Shown: piece after piece, positions 21,145 through 33,673 of the stretch
How positions within the stretch are numbered: the stretch's first letter is position 1
How the letters are laid out: each line of letters opens with the position of its first letter
Assembly (NCBI GenBank): GCA_033807775.1
Contig: CM066313.1
Coordinates: 85,871,484 to 85,935,483 of the forward strand
Direction of reading: 5' to 3'
DNA: 64,000 bases
From: Saussurea involucrata
Lineage: Eukaryota > Streptophyta > Magnoliopsida > Asterales > Asteraceae
Position numbers and translations under genes: made by a program
The notes under the pieces: generated by a model
What the model saw: only the letters and a program-made list of their open reading frames with translations
Databases searched by the model: none
Told to the model about the DNA's origin: nothing

Positions 21145-21721
21145 ATGGCTTCCAGATCAGTGAAACGAGATTGGTCTCTTGAAGATTTTAAGATAGGGAA
21201 ACCCCTCGGCAAGGGCAAATTCGGCCGAGTCTACCTCGCTCGTGAATCATAGGTAACAACTACCTTTCACTTTGTACACAATGCAACTACGATTTTATTG
21301 GAACTAGGGTTTAATTTTTGCATAATTTGATTTGTGTTTAATTCCAATTGGAGCAAGTATATAGTGCCTTTGAAAGTTATATTCAAAGAGCAGGTTGAAA
21401 AGTACAGACTGCAATTACGATTTTAATGGAATTAGCGTTTAATTCTGTAAAATTTGATTTGTATTTTTTTCAAATTAGAGCAAGTATATAGTGGCTTTGA
21501 AAGTGATATTCAAAGAGCAGATCGAAAAGTACAGGCTGCAACCCCAGCTCAAGAGAGAGATGGCGATTCAAAGCAGCCTTCGCCATCCACATGTTCTTAG
21601 GCTTTACGGGTGGTTTCACGATGCCGAAAGAATCTTCTTGATTTTGGAGTATGCTCATGGGGGTGAGCTCTATGGGGAGCTTCGTAGATCTGGTCATCTC
21701 TTTGAGAAACAAACTGCCACT
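21145..21721 (+). pseudogene. Truncated Aurora copy 1 (exons 1-2)
   Basis: Exon 1 21145-21252, exon 2 21479-21721. The last codon of exon 1 is a stop (TCA TAG) where the gene has TCA AAG. Exon 2 is open and keeps the ATP-binding lysine region VALKV. The first unit is preceded by an hAT-type element. Confidence 0.9.
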
Positions 21722-21735
21722 GTAATATACCTCTG

Positions 21736-21823
<88 letters not shown>

Positions 21824-22278
21824 AGGGGCAGAATGATTAAGAGGCTCTTATGATATAGTATAAAATGAAGGATGGTTGTTTGGAAACTATTCATAATGAA
21901 ATTAGGGCTCTGAATGGTTAAAGGAGGTCCGAGATACAAAATCATTCATAGGGTTTTAGAACCATTAAGATGCACTCTTTTTTTGCCAAACAAGATTCAC
22001 CTCTTAGCGATTCAGAGGTTGCCTACTTGCCACTTAATGGAGCTATTAAGAGGTAAACAAACAACCCTTTTATCCATCGGGATATCATAATTTATAAACC
22101 ACATAGACCAAAAATCGCAAGTTTTAACAAACTATAGAGACTAAAAACGTAATTTACTCAAAGTTAAACGACTGAAAATAAAAATCTAAAACAGTTCAAG
22201 GACTATTTTGTAATTTACAAGAGAAATTCTTGTATTCAAATTCAGAAAATTCCCTCCACCAATTTCAAACCTCCATCA

Positions 22279-22855
22279 ATGGCTTCCGAATCAGTGAAAC
22301 GAGATTGGTCTCTTGAAGATTTTGAGATAGGGAAACCCCTCGGCAAGGGCAAATTCGACCGAGTCTACCTCGCTCGTGAATCAAAGGTAACAACTACCTT
22401 TCACTTTGTACACAATGCAACTACGATTTTATTGGAACTAGGGTTTAATTTCTGCATAATTTGATTTGTGTTTTATTCCAATTAGAGAAAATATATAGTG
22501 GCTTTGAAAGTGATATTCAAAGAGCAGGTTGAAAAGTACAGACCGCAATTACGATTTAAATGGAATTAGGGTTTAATTCTGTAAAATTTGATTTGTGTTT
22601 TGTTCAAATTAGAGCAAGTATATAGTGGCTTTGAAAGTGATATTCAAAGAGCAGATCGAAAAGTACGGACTACAACCCCGGCTCAAGAGAGTGATGGAGA
22701 TTCAAAGCAGCCTTCGCCATCCACATGTTCTTAGGCTTTACGGGTGGTTTCACGATGCTGAAAGAATTTTGTTGATTTTGGAGTATGCTCATGGCGGTGA
22801 GCTCTATGGGGAGCTCCGTAGATCTGGTCATCTCTCTGAGAAACAAGCTGCCACT
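22279..22855 (+). pseudogene. Truncated Aurora copy 2 (exons 1-2)
   Basis: Exon 1 22279-22386 is open but changes the glycine loop from GKFGRV to GKFDRV. Exon 2 22613-22855 is open. The frame continues past exon 2 into the microsatellite. If spliced it could encode only the N-lobe of the kinase. Confidence 0.9.
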
Positions 22856-23404
22856 GTAATATACCTCTGCCTCTCTCTCTCTATCTCCCTCTCTCTCTCT
22901 CTCACACACACACACACATACACACATATTTAGGGGCAAAATGATTAAGTGGTCAGAATGATATACAAACTCTTATGATATAGTATAAAATGAAGTCTGG
23001 TTGTTTGGAAACTATTCAGAATGAAATTAGGGCTCTGAATGATTAAGGGAGGTCCGAGATACAGAATCATTCAGAGGGTTTTAGAACCATTAAGAGGCAG
23101 ACTCTTTTTTTGCCAAACAAGATTCACCTCTTAGCGATTCAGAGGTTGCCTACTTGCCACTTAATGGAACTATTAAGAGGTAAACAAACACCCTTTGATC
23201 CATCGGGATATCATAATTTATAAACCACATAGACCAAAAATTGCAACTTTTAACAAAGTATAGAGACTAAAAGTGTAATTTACTCAAAGTTAACCGACTG
23301 AAAATAAAAATCTAGAACAGTTCAAGGACTATTTTGTAATTTACAAGAGAAATTATTGTATTCAAATTCAGAAAATTCCCTACACCAATTTCAAACCTCC
23401 ATCA

Positions 23405-23980
23405 ATGGCTTCTGAATCAGTGAAACGAGATTGGTCTCTTGAAGATTTTGAGATAGGTAAACCCCTCGGCAAGGGCAAATTCGGCCGAGTCTACCTCTCT
23501 CGTGAATCAAAGGTAACAACTACCTTTCACTTTGTACACAATGCAACTACGATTTTATTGGAACTAGGGTTTAATTCCTGCATAATTTGATTTGTGTTTT
23601 ATTCCAATTAGAGAAAGTATATAGTGGCTTTGAAAGTGATATTCAAAGAGCAGGTTGAAAAGTACAGACTGCAATTACGATTTTAATGGAATTAGGGTTT
23701 AATTCAGTAAAATTTGATTTGTGTTTTGTTCAAATTAGAGCAAGTATATAGTGGCTTTGAAAGTGATATTCAAAGAGCAGATCGAAAAGTACGGACTGCA
23801 ACCCCAGCTCAAGAGAGAGGTGGTGATTCAAAGCAGCCTTCGCCATCCACATGTTCTTAGGCTTTACGGGTGGTTTGACGATGCTGAAAGAACCTTCTTG
23901 ATTTTGGAGTATGCTCATGGCGGTGAGCTGTATGGGAGCTCCGTAGATCTAGTCATCTCTCTGAGAAACAAGTTGCCAGT
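23405..23980 (+). pseudogene. Truncated Aurora copy 3 (exons 1-2)
   Basis: Exon 1 23405-23512 is intact. Exon 2 23739-23980 is one base short (tatgggagctcc instead of tatggggagctcc), shifting the frame after GGELYG. Confidence 0.9.
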
Positions 23981-23995
23981 GTAATATACCTCTGC

Positions 23996-24070
<75 letters not shown>

Positions 24071-24546
24071 TTAGGGGCATAATGATTAAGTGGCCAGAAT
24101 AATTAACAGACTCTTATGATATAGTATAAAATGAAGTCTGGTTGTTTGGTAACTATTCAGAATGAAATTAGGGCACTGAATGGTTAAGGGAGGTCCGAGA
24201 TACAGAATCATTCAGAGGGTTTTAGAACCATTAAGAGGCAGACTCTTTTTTTGCCAAACAAGATTCACCTCTTAGCGATTCAGAGGTTGCCTACTTGCCA
24301 CTTAATGGAACTATTAAGAGGTAAACAAACAGCCCTTTGATCCATCGAGATATCATAATTTATAAACCACATAAACCAAAAATCGCAACTTTTAACAAAC
24401 TATAGAGACTAAAAACGTAATTTACTCAAAGTTAAACGACTGAAAATAAAAATCTAGAACAGTTCAAGGACTATTTTGTAATTTACAAGAGAAATTCTTG
24501 TATTTAAATTCAGAAAATTCCATCCACCAATTTCAAACCTCAATCA

Positions 24547-25123
24547 ATGGCTTCTGAATCAGTGAAACGAGATTGGTCTCTTGAAGATTTTGAGATAGGA
24601 AAACCCCTCGGCAAGGGAAAATTCGGCCGAGTCTACCTCGCTCATGAATCAAAGGTAACAACTACCTTTCACTTTGTACACAATGCAACTACGATTTTAT
24701 TGGAACTAGGGTTTAATTTCTACATAATTTGATTTGTGTTTTATTCCAATTAGAGAAAGTATATAGTGGCTTTGAAAGTGATATTCAAAGAGCAGGTTGA
24801 AAAGTACAGACTGCAATTACGATTTTAATGGAATTAGGGTTTAATTCTGTAAAATTTGATTTGTGTTTTGTTCAAATTAGAGCAAGTATATAGTGGCTTT
24901 GAAAGTGATATTCAAAGAGCAGATCGAAAAGTACGAACTGCAACCCCAACTCAAGAGAGAGACGGCGATTCAAAGCAGCCTTCACCATCCACATGTTCTT
25001 AGGCTTTACGGGTGGTTTCACGATGCTGAAAGAATCTTCTTGATTTTGGAGTATGCTCATGGCGGTGAGCTCTATGGGGAGCTCCATAGATCTGGTCATC
25101 TCTCTGAGAAACAAGCTTCCACT
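24547..25123 (+). pseudogene. Truncated Aurora copy 4 (exons 1-2)
   Basis: Exon 1 24547-24654 and exon 2 24881-25123 are both open and in phase, with only missense changes (for example LAHES in exon 1, SLHHPH in exon 2). It is among the best preserved N-lobe copies. Confidence 0.9.
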
Positions 25124-25643
25124 GTAATATACCTCTGCCTCTCTCTCTCTCACATACACACACACATTTAGGGGCAGAATGATTAAGTGGTCAGAATGAT
25201 AAACAAACTCTTATGATATAGTATAAAATGAAGACTGGTTATTTGGAAACTATTCAGAATGAAATTAGGGCTCTGAATGGTTAAGGGAGGTCCGAGATAC
25301 AGAATCATTCAGAGGGTTTTAGAACCATTAAGAGGCAGACTCTTTTTTTGCCAAACAAGATTCACCTCTTAGCGATTCAAAGGTTGCCTACTTGCCACTT
25401 AATGGAACTATTAAGAGGTAAACAAACAGCCCTTTGATCCATCGGGATATTATAATTTATAAACCACATAGACCCAAAATCGCAACTTTTAACAAACTAT
25501 AGAGACTAAAAACGTAATTTACTCAAAGTTAAATGACTGAAAATAAAAATCTAGAACAGTTCAAGGACTATTTTGTAATTTACAAGAGAAATTCTTGTAT
25601 TACAATTCAGAAAATTCCCTCCACCAATTTCAAACCTCCATCA

Positions 25644-26220
25644 ATGGCTTCCGAATCAGTGAAACGAGATTGGTCTCTTGAAGATTTTGAGATAGGGAAA
25701 CCCCTCGGCAAGGGAAAATTCGGCCGAGTCTACCTCGCTCATGAATCAAAGGTAACAACTACCTTTCACTTTGTACACAATGCAACTACGATTTTATTGG
25801 AACTAGGGTTTAATTTCTGCATAATTTGATTTGTGTTTTATTCCATATAGAGAAAGTATATAGTGGCTTTGAAAGTGATATTCAAAGAGCAGGTTGAAAA
25901 GTACAGACCGCAATTACGATTTTAATGGAATTAGGGTTTAATTCGGTAAAATTTGATTTGTGTTTTGTTCAAATCAGAGCAAGTATATAGTGGCTTTGAA
26001 AGTGATATTCAAAGAGCAGATCGAAAAGTACGGACTGCAACCCCAGCTCAAGAGAGAGATGGCGATTCAATGTAGCATTCGCCATCCACATGTTCTTAGG
26101 CTTTACGGGTGGTTTCACGATGCTGAAAGAATCTTCTTGATTTTGGAGTATGCTCATGGCGGTGAGCTCTATGGGGAGCTCCGTAGATCTGGTCATCTCT
26201 CTGAGAAACAAGCTGCCACT
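25644..26220 (+). pseudogene. Truncated Aurora copy 5 (exons 1-2)
   Basis: Exon 1 25644-25751 and exon 2 25978-26220 are open and in phase. The acceptor reads AATCAG. No stop before the microsatellite. Like copy 4, it could encode a 117-residue N-lobe if spliced and then read-through sequence. Confidence 0.9.
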
Positions 26221-26235
26221 GTAATATACCTCTGC

Positions 26236-26302
<67 letters not shown>

Positions 26303-26778
26303 TTAGGCGCAGAATGATTAAGTGGTCAGAATGATAAACAGACTCTTATGATATAGTATAAAATGAAGTCTGGTTGTTTGGAAACTATTCAGAACACAAT
26401 TAGGGCTCTGAATGGTTACGGGAGGTCTGAGATACAAAATCATTCAGATGGTTTTAGAACCATTAAGAGGCAGACTCTTTTTTTGCCAAACAAGATTCAC
26501 CTCTTAGCGATTCAGAGGTTGCCTACTTGCCACTTAATGGAACTATTAAGAGGTAAACAAATAGCCCATGGATCCATCGGGATATCATAATTTTTAAACC
26601 ACATAGACCAAAAATCGCAACTTTTAACAAACTATAGAGACTAAAAGCGTAATTTACTCAAAGTTAAACGACTGAAAATAAAAATCTAGAACAGTTCAAG
26701 GACTATTTTGTAATTTACATGAGAAATTCTTGTATTCAAATTCAGAAAATTCCCTACACCAATTTCAAACCTCCATCA

Positions 26779-27355
26779 ATGGCTTCCGAATCAGTGAAAC
26801 GAGATTGGTCTCCTGAAGATTTGGAGATAGGGAAACCCCTCGGCGAGGGAAAATTCGGCTGAGTCTACCTAGCTCCTGAATCAAAGGTAACAACTACCTT
26901 TCACTTTGTACACAATGCAACTACGATTTTATTGGAACTAGGGTTTAATTTCTGCATAATTTGATTTATGTTTTAGTCCAATTAGAGAAAGTATATAGTG
27001 GCTTTGAAAGTGATATTCAAATAGCATGTTGAAAAGTACAGACCGCAATTACGATTTTAATGGAATTAGGGTTTAATTCTGTAAAATTTGATTTGTGTTT
27101 TATTCGAATTAGAGCAAGTATATAGTGGCTTTGAAAGTGATATTCAAAGAGCAGATTGAAAAGTACAGACTGCAACCCTAGCTCAAGAGAGAGATGGTGA
27201 TTCAAAGCAGCCTTCGCCAACCACATGTTCTTAGGCTTTACGGGTGGTTTCACGATGCTGAAAGAATCTTCTTGATTTTGGAGTATGCTCATGGCGGTGA
27301 GCTCTATGGGGAGCTCCGTAGATCTGGTCATCTCTCTGAGAAACAAGCTGCCATT
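26779..27355 (+). pseudogene. Truncated Aurora copy 6 (exons 1-2)
   Basis: Exon 1 26779-26886 has GEGKFG in place of GKGKFG, then TGA where the gene has CGA, then other changes (LAPES). Exon 2 27113-27355 is open. Dead as a kinase fragment. Confidence 0.9.
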
Positions 27356-27367
27356 GTAATATACCTC

Positions 27368-27424
<57 letters not shown>

Positions 27425-27859
27425 TGCATATATAGGGGCAGAATGATTAAGTGGCCAGAATTATAAACAGACTCTTATGATATAGTATAAAATGAAGTCT
27501 GGTTGTTTGGAAACTATTCAGAATGAAATTAGGGCTCTGAATGGTTAAGGGATGTCCAAGATACAGAATCATTTAGAGGATTTTAGAACCATTAAGAGGT
27601 AGACTCTTTTTTTGCCAAACAAGATTCACCTCTTAGTTATTCAGAGGTTGCCTACTTGCCACTTAATGGAACTATTAAGAGGTAAACAAACAACCCTTTG
27701 ATCTATCGGGATATCATAATTTATAAACCACATAGACCAAAAATCGCAACTTTTAACAAACTATAGAGACTAAAAACGTAATTTACTCAAAGTTAAACGA
27801 CTGAAAATAAAAATCTAGAACAATTCAAGGACTATTTTGTAATTTACAAGAGAAATTCT

Positions 27860-28077
27860 TCATTTTATTTGCTGTACTTGTAATTTTTCTACTTCCCTTT
27901 GTAATCTTATACGAAGTTTAAAGAAAATTTTCAGCGAATGTACTTTACTCCATCAGTACTGAAAAGATCCCAGAAAATAGTAAAAGGGACAAATATGTTA
28001 TCTGTTCTTTTTATCCTTATGTTTTCATACTTAGCAATTTTCCTTCATTGCTATGTCATAATCAAATAGGGGGAGAT
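27860..28077 (+). mobile_element. Copia internal 3' end with polypurine tract
   Basis: AT-rich non-coding end of a Copia element finishing in ATAGGGGGAGAT, the polypurine tract typical of plant Copia, directly before the LTR. The rest of the element to the left is missing: its junction truncates the Aurora array. Confidence 0.75.
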
Positions 28078-29033
28078 TGTTGATCCAAACCCTCAGTGAT
28101 TTGATAATGACCCTCTTTAAACATTTAGTGAAAATTGTAAGTAAACATTATGTATTAGGGTTTCACTATCGTTGATAAGTACTATGTCTTACAGTACCGC
28201 TGATAGGAAACATTGCTCTTTAGATTTAACATTCAGCGACACTATTCATCATCATAAAGCTCTGAGCCTGTTCAGTCTCTGTGATGATCGCTGATAATTT
28301 AGTTGTTTACTTATGATCCCTGAAGACAAGTTTCACGTCAACAAAGGTTCTACGCTGAAGTCGAAGATCAAGCCCAAGAACCATCGACAAGTCTACTAAT
28401 GAACTGATGCGGATATCAGCGAAGACCAGACCTGTCCACTCAACGTGAAGTATCAAGTAGAAGACTTCAGCGAACGTTGAACTTTATCATTCGCTGATAA
28501 AGAACTGCTCAACGACCGCTGATCATGAGGTCTACTTTACAAGTTACTTTTGTCTAAACCCCCCTTGCACGTCTCCGTAGGAATTGTCAGAACGAACATC
28601 CCTTTTGTCTGAAATCGTACAACCAACTCTGATTCTACACTGTGCACCATGCGGCTACTAAGGTTGTTTATTGAAGTCAACTCATGCAACCAATCAGCTG
28701 CTGCCACGTGTAAAGTAATACTGAAATGCATTAAATGCATGTAGTATATAAGAAGAACCTTACTTCGGTTTTGAAGTGCGCTGCCATCTTCTTCTTTCTA
28801 TCTTTGTGTTAGGTTATTATTCGTAATTTCCTTATCTCCTTTCTGTCTTATTTCTAGTGCAAGAAACTTAGTGTTCTTAACTTGTTTAGATTAGGATTAG
28901 TCCTTAATCTTGTTCCGCAACAAGTTGTAAATTGTTTTGATTTATCAATAAAAAATTTAGAAAGTAAAAATCTGTGTGTTTGTATTCAACCCACCCCCCT
29001 TCTACAAACTTGTATAACCTTTCGGGACCAACA
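28078..29033 (+). repeat. Copia 3' LTR (956 bp)
   Basis: Begins TGTTGATCC after the polypurine tract and ends GGGACCAACA. It contains at least eight scattered copies of a CGCTGAT / TCAGCG motif between 28150 and 28530, a TATATAAG box (28744-28751) and an AATAAAAA signal near 28947. It is a different family from the Copia element at 47873-58920. Confidence 0.8.
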
Positions 29034-31309
29034 ATATGTTGGAAGGATTAGGTTCAGTGAGGGACCCTTGTTGAAGAATAGGTTAAGGAAGTATCAACAT
29101 GTCAGCTATTGACTTGAAACGGAAGGTTGAAAGTTGAAGGACCACCTTATAGGGGTGTTAAGATAGTGAAAGACTGATGTTTTAGATAAGAGTTTTACTT
29201 ACGAGGTTTGGATGGTTCGTAAAGGATAAAGTATTTAGCACAAACGAAGTGAGTGTATAGATCATGTCGACCTGGGAGAGTTTGTGCCCTGTCTATGTAA
29301 TGGTTTGGAATCACAAAGAGCTAGCAAGAAACGAATATGTTTGAGTTATTTAGAAACTCGTGAGTTGTGGTTCAACTAGAGTTGGGGAGAGACAAAGTAG
29401 AGAGATAGACTCAGTTATTTATGCGGGAGAACATGAAGGAAAGTTTGAGTTGTGTACGAATGACCATGAGAGACCTGGTCTACAGTGAGATGTTATGGGT
29501 GGAGAATGTACGGATGAGTAGTGGCATCAATTGCCAAGATAAATGTGCCAGCCAGTGTGTAATGTGATGTTAGAAAGAGAAATCATCAGATGTAAGTCTT
29601 TTCGGAGTTTTCGGACGAGGTGTACGATTTGTTAATCAAGTCGTTGGAGCACGTGGTTTGTAAGTTGGCGTTGTGACACGACCATTATCGGAATAGAATG
29701 TCGGAGCGACCGTGGGTGGTTACCCAAAGGAGAAACCAAGTGTTTTTGGTTGTGTGAGTCGCTAAGTAAGTATATTTTAGGATCTGGAAAGGGGTAAAGA
29801 AGATGTTGGATAAGTGAGTCTAAGAGGTGGTGTAGTAGATGCTAAATCTTTAAGGAATGTGAATTGTTTCCTTTTGTGCGAAAGGATTAGTCTGAGAAAG
29901 TAACAGATTGAAAATCAAGGAGTGTATAGTGGCTTCGAGCACCGGTGTCATTTGGGATGACTGGGTTGGATGCCTCAAGTTAGAATTTTGGTTATGTGTA
30001 ATAACGAGAAAGTGTTATCAGCATGTGGAAAGATCGGAAGAGATCGGAAAGTAACGTTTGGTGGGCGGTGCTCCACGTTAACGTGGAGAGGCAAAGATAG
30101 TATGTCGGGGCAAGTGAGTAGGATGGAAGCAGTAAGCTTGGCAGTAACACCGAAAAGGTGGAGTGGTGTGTGTAGATTGTCATCAGCAAGTGTGCGAACT
30201 CCTGGAAAGAGTATAGAGGAAGAGGATTTGTACATGTCTTTGTGCAGGAAAGAAGTGGAAAAGGGCAGTTGAATGAGTTGAGTTGGTGATGTTGTGAGAA
30301 ACGTTCAAACGAATTGATCGTTCAGTGTAAGCTATTGAGAACAGTAGGGTATGATCATGGTTACTCCTCCTAGTTGAGTGGGGGGTAACCGAAGTTATGT
30401 TATACGACTGGACGCTTGTGGCAAGCAGTGAGAAATTGATGAGCCTTCAGGGTAAGTTCAATTCGGATAGGTGAACACTCCAATAAGGAATTATGGAGGT
30501 TTCCTACTATTAATCACGTTAAGGGTGAAGTGATGAAGTGGTGAGAACATACGAATTAGTTGTCGAGCTATAGCCGATGTGATTCGGGAAAGGAGTATGA
30601 TCTGCATAGATGTATGCCGGTTGGAAGAAGTAATCTGGAATTACAAGTAACCCGAGAAGGGAACTCTCACGTGTGAGTTCGTCGGGATGTGCAAGGGTGG
30701 CCTTATGCCAAGTTGTCAAGTGAGTGATTATTCCTGGTCTAAGATTTTTGTTGTTGTGGCGGGGAATTTCCTCCAAAACTCTTTCTTTTAAGGAAGTAAA
30801 GAGGTGGGAGAGACCGTAAGTAGACGTGTTTTAAGACCGTGAGTCCCGACGTGTGGACAAAAGCGAGCAAATTGAGGTGCGGCCGGCCTTGGAGTTATCA
30901 GGTGATATTTAAGCGAGTATAGTGATCGGAGAGGTTACAAGTATATGGTACAAGAGGGCACGTTATAGCAAAGTGGTGACGCATCGAGGGCGATTCCAAA
31001 GTTTGGAGTACGGATATGTTTCCCATCCGAACGGTTTGGGATAAACGAGTGGAACTAAGTTGGTTAGACTGAAAAGCATAAGACATCTAGACCTCGATTT
31101 TAAAAAAGGGGCAACTTGATGTGGAAGACGACCTGTAGTGAAGTGGACTACGCTTTTGGAACCATCGAAGTTGTGGAAGTTGTATAGATAGTATACGATC
31201 AGACGAAATTTTGGAAGAATTCATATTGGGTTGCACGTCTCTATTATGGAGAACATATGTTAGAAGCTGAGATAATGGCGACCTTGCAAGAAATACAGAC
31301 GACAAGAGG
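29034..31309 (+). mobile_element. Decayed Gypsy internal region
   Basis: No long frame survives. Placed by position between the Copia LTR and a readable Gypsy integrase C-terminus and LTR on the same strand. The open frames here are short and unconvincing. Confidence 0.45.
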
Positions 31310-31660
31310 TTGACTTTCGTCATTATTGAACGAATTGGAGCAGTAGCATACAAGTTAGACTTGCCGGAAGGATTAAGAGGAGTCCATCCGATGTTTCATG
31401 TGTCAAATTTGAAGAAGTGTTTTGCCGAGGCCGATGTGGCCATTCCTTTAGAATATGTCAGCATTGACGAGAAACTGGCATACGAAGAGGGACCAATAGG
31501 AATCGTGGATAGTAAGGTTCGCAAATCGAGGAACAAAGAGGTCCGACTGGTAAAGGTCCAGTGGCGGTATCATCAAGGACAAGAGGCTACTTGGGAGTTA
31601 GAAGCGGACATGAGATACAATTACCCTCACCTCTTTAATAAAGGAATTCCGGGGACATAA
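31310..31660 (+). pseudogene. Gypsy integrase C-terminus and chromodomain-like tail
   Basis: Reads IIERIGAVAYKLDLPEGL and VHPMFHVSNLKKCF, the integrase C-terminal barrel, then LVKVQWRYHQGQEATWELE and YNYPHLF, the chromodomain-like tail of Tekay-type elements, ending at TAA just before the polypurine tract. This is the only recognisable coding piece of the element, an isolated 3' fragment with no catalytic domain. Confidence 0.85.
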
Positions 31661-31669
31661 TTCTTTTGA

Positions 31670-31682
31670 GGGGGGGGGGGGG
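31670..31682 (+). other. Polypurine tract, 13-G run
   Basis: TTTTGA followed by thirteen G residues immediately before the TGTAATGACC LTR start. It is an unusually pure G tract for a polypurine tract. Confidence 0.7.
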
Positions 31683-31683
31683 T

Positions 31684-33349
31684 TGTAATGACCGAAACTT
31701 TTATCTAAAAAAGAATAAAGTTTGGAGAAAATATTGTAAAAGATGAAAGAGCAGGGACCATTTGGTAATTGTAGCAAGAGGGTATAAAAGCCCCAAGGTG
31801 GGCTCAAAACCCTAGGAATTCTTCTTCCTTGGTGGCGGCTAAGAGAAATAGGGAGAGCAGAGGAAGAAAATCATCCAAATGCAAGAGGGAAACTTCTTCA
31901 ATCGTAAATCTGAAGAAGGAGTGGAAGCTGAGTCTAGTCTACATTGGTTTTCATCAGGTAAATCCTTACTTCAAACCTTAACCTTGGAATTTCTGTTGAA
32001 ATGGGTTTTGTTTGAGGGTTTTGGTTTTTAAAAGAAAAGAAAAGTGAAATGATGCTTAAATGGAGAAATTAGGCAACAAATTGTGTTTTATAGCTAGGAT
32101 GTCTGATAAGATTTGAAATAAGCAAGTTACGTTATATTATCAGCTCAAAATCGCTGGATTAAGAGCTTGTCAGCAGTGTTTCGATCCCATAAATGGTATC
32201 CAGTCGTCGTCCGGTAAGTCATGGGAAGTGAGTTACCGGATGAGGGAAGTCCCCGGATGAAGTGAGTTACCGGATGAGGTTGTTGTCCGGACAGGGCAAT
32301 TACCCGGTTAGTGTAAGTAGTATCCGAAAATTTTGATATCCGGATAGTTCAGTTGTCCGGTAAGTAGGTAAGTCCCGGTAAGTATGTGCGATCCGGTAAG
32401 GTCCGATTTTACCGGATAGTTCCGGTAAGTTGTAGTACCGGTATATGTAAGTACCCGGTAAGCCACTGTTATCCGGTAGGTGAGTTATCCGGAAAGTAGT
32501 GACCGACCGGTAAGTTATGTATCCGGTAAGTTGAGTCTGGATAGTGTTCAGAAAGTTGGTTTTAGGGTCTGAGCAGTTTATATTTCATCCACTTCTCAGG
32601 TAACCCCGATTGTCGGTCAGAAGCAAGTAAGGAAAGATATTAAAGAGCACCGGGTGAGTTTTTCTAACTAAAAATACGTGTTTTTAACGTGTTTTCTGAA
32701 GTAAATAAATGATGAGAAATGCCATGCTTTTATTTGTACGATTTAAATTGCATAAAAGTTTAAGTAAAGTTTTATGAGATGTATGCATACATTGTGTTAG
32801 ACGTAAATTGGCTAAGACGAGAGGTAGACCCGCCAGTGCTCATGCCGGGAAGGTGACCCGTTTATGCCATGGAAGGGGGTATCCAGTAAGGCAGTGTGAG
32901 ACTGACTCGTTGTCACTTTTGAGTGACTTCAGGGTGCCATTTACGAGTGCGAATTTATCCGTGAGAGAGTTTTACGAAGAGATATGTGAAAGTTGTTTTT
33001 ATATATGAAAGTTTTATATGCGGAAGTTATAAACTGTTTTAACTGATTTTGAGAACTGTCAGGAGGGAGCTCACTAGACCTCATGGTCTAACCCTCGCAT
33101 TTTCCAAACTAAACCTTTTCAGGTGAGCAGATAGTAGGAGGCTCAGGTAAGTGAGCAGGAGCAGGATATAGTACAGATGCAGATAGAGACAATATCACTC
33201 ATACTTTTAGTAGCTAGTTCATTCTCGGTTGTGTATAGGTTGTTTCCGCCAACCTAATTTTCGAGACAGATGTAGTGAAATTTTGGGACACAGTTTTGGT
33301 AATGCTTTATTATATGTTTTGTATGCTTATTTTAGACTGGGTTGTTACA
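31684..33349 (+). repeat. Gypsy (Tekay-like) 3' LTR, 1666 bp
   Basis: Starts TGTAATGACC and ends GGTTGTTACA. It contains a leader-like 'caagagggtataaaagcccc' (TATAAAA at 31784), a CCGGTAAG cluster, and the conserved block at 33069-33100 shared with the LTR at 1-1469. No second LTR is in the window. Confidence 0.8.
32205..32545. repeat. CCGGTAAGT short-motif cluster inside LTR
   Basis: More than fifteen copies of (A/T)CCGG(T/A)(A/T)AGT variants in about 340 bp, irregularly spaced. TCCGGTAAGT and ACCGGATGAGT are both frequent. CCGG makes the stretch unusually rich in CG dinucleotides for the area. Confidence 0.8.
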
Positions 33350-33664
33350 ATGTAGCCGTTTAACGGTATTCTGTCAAAGGGTAAAAAAATTTAGGTTTGT
33401 GAAATGTGCAACTGTATCGATTTGTTGTGTGACACCATATATATTTTGAAACTACAATAAGAAGAACACAAGTTTTCTTTGATAGAGTTGGTTAGCAAGA
33501 CTTTTCTTTCACTTCATGGTTCAAACCCTTGGTTTGAGTCCTGTAAGAGTCATTTTTTTAGCTTTTAATTTCAGATTTATTATGTTTCTAAAAAAATTAT
33601 AATAACAGGACGTGATCATGAGACCTCACATTTAAGAAGCAAAGAACTAACCACTAGACCAATA
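33350..33664. other. Short TE-like stretch, no gene
   Basis: 33380-33430 ('ggtaaaaaaatttaggt', 'gaaatgtgcaactgtatcg') matches 41342-41385 in the hAT derivative at 41280-41736, so a related element end lies here. No coding signal. Confidence 0.45.
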
Positions 33665-33673
33665 TTGATTTTA

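Larger units (their letters stand above)
20972..27859 (+). repeat. Tandem array of six truncated Aurora gene copies
   Basis: Units begin at about 20972, 22087, 23213, 24355, 25452 and 26587, with a promoter-only seventh unit from 27716. Full units are 1.10-1.14 kb. Each contains the Aurora upstream region, exon 1, intron 1 with the decoy exon, exon 2, the (CT)n(CA)n tract, a shortened MITE, then 'gatccatcgggatatc', a 16-base relic of exon 3 (HRDI region), joined directly to the next unit's upstream sequence. Exons 3-6 are otherwise absent. The array is cut at 27859 by a Copia 3' end. The units resemble each other more than the parent gene, indicating later amplification. Confidence 0.93.

Noticed and set aside
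29970..31353. Frames in the decayed Gypsy region
   Set aside because: Short, no recognisable domain, both strands alike.
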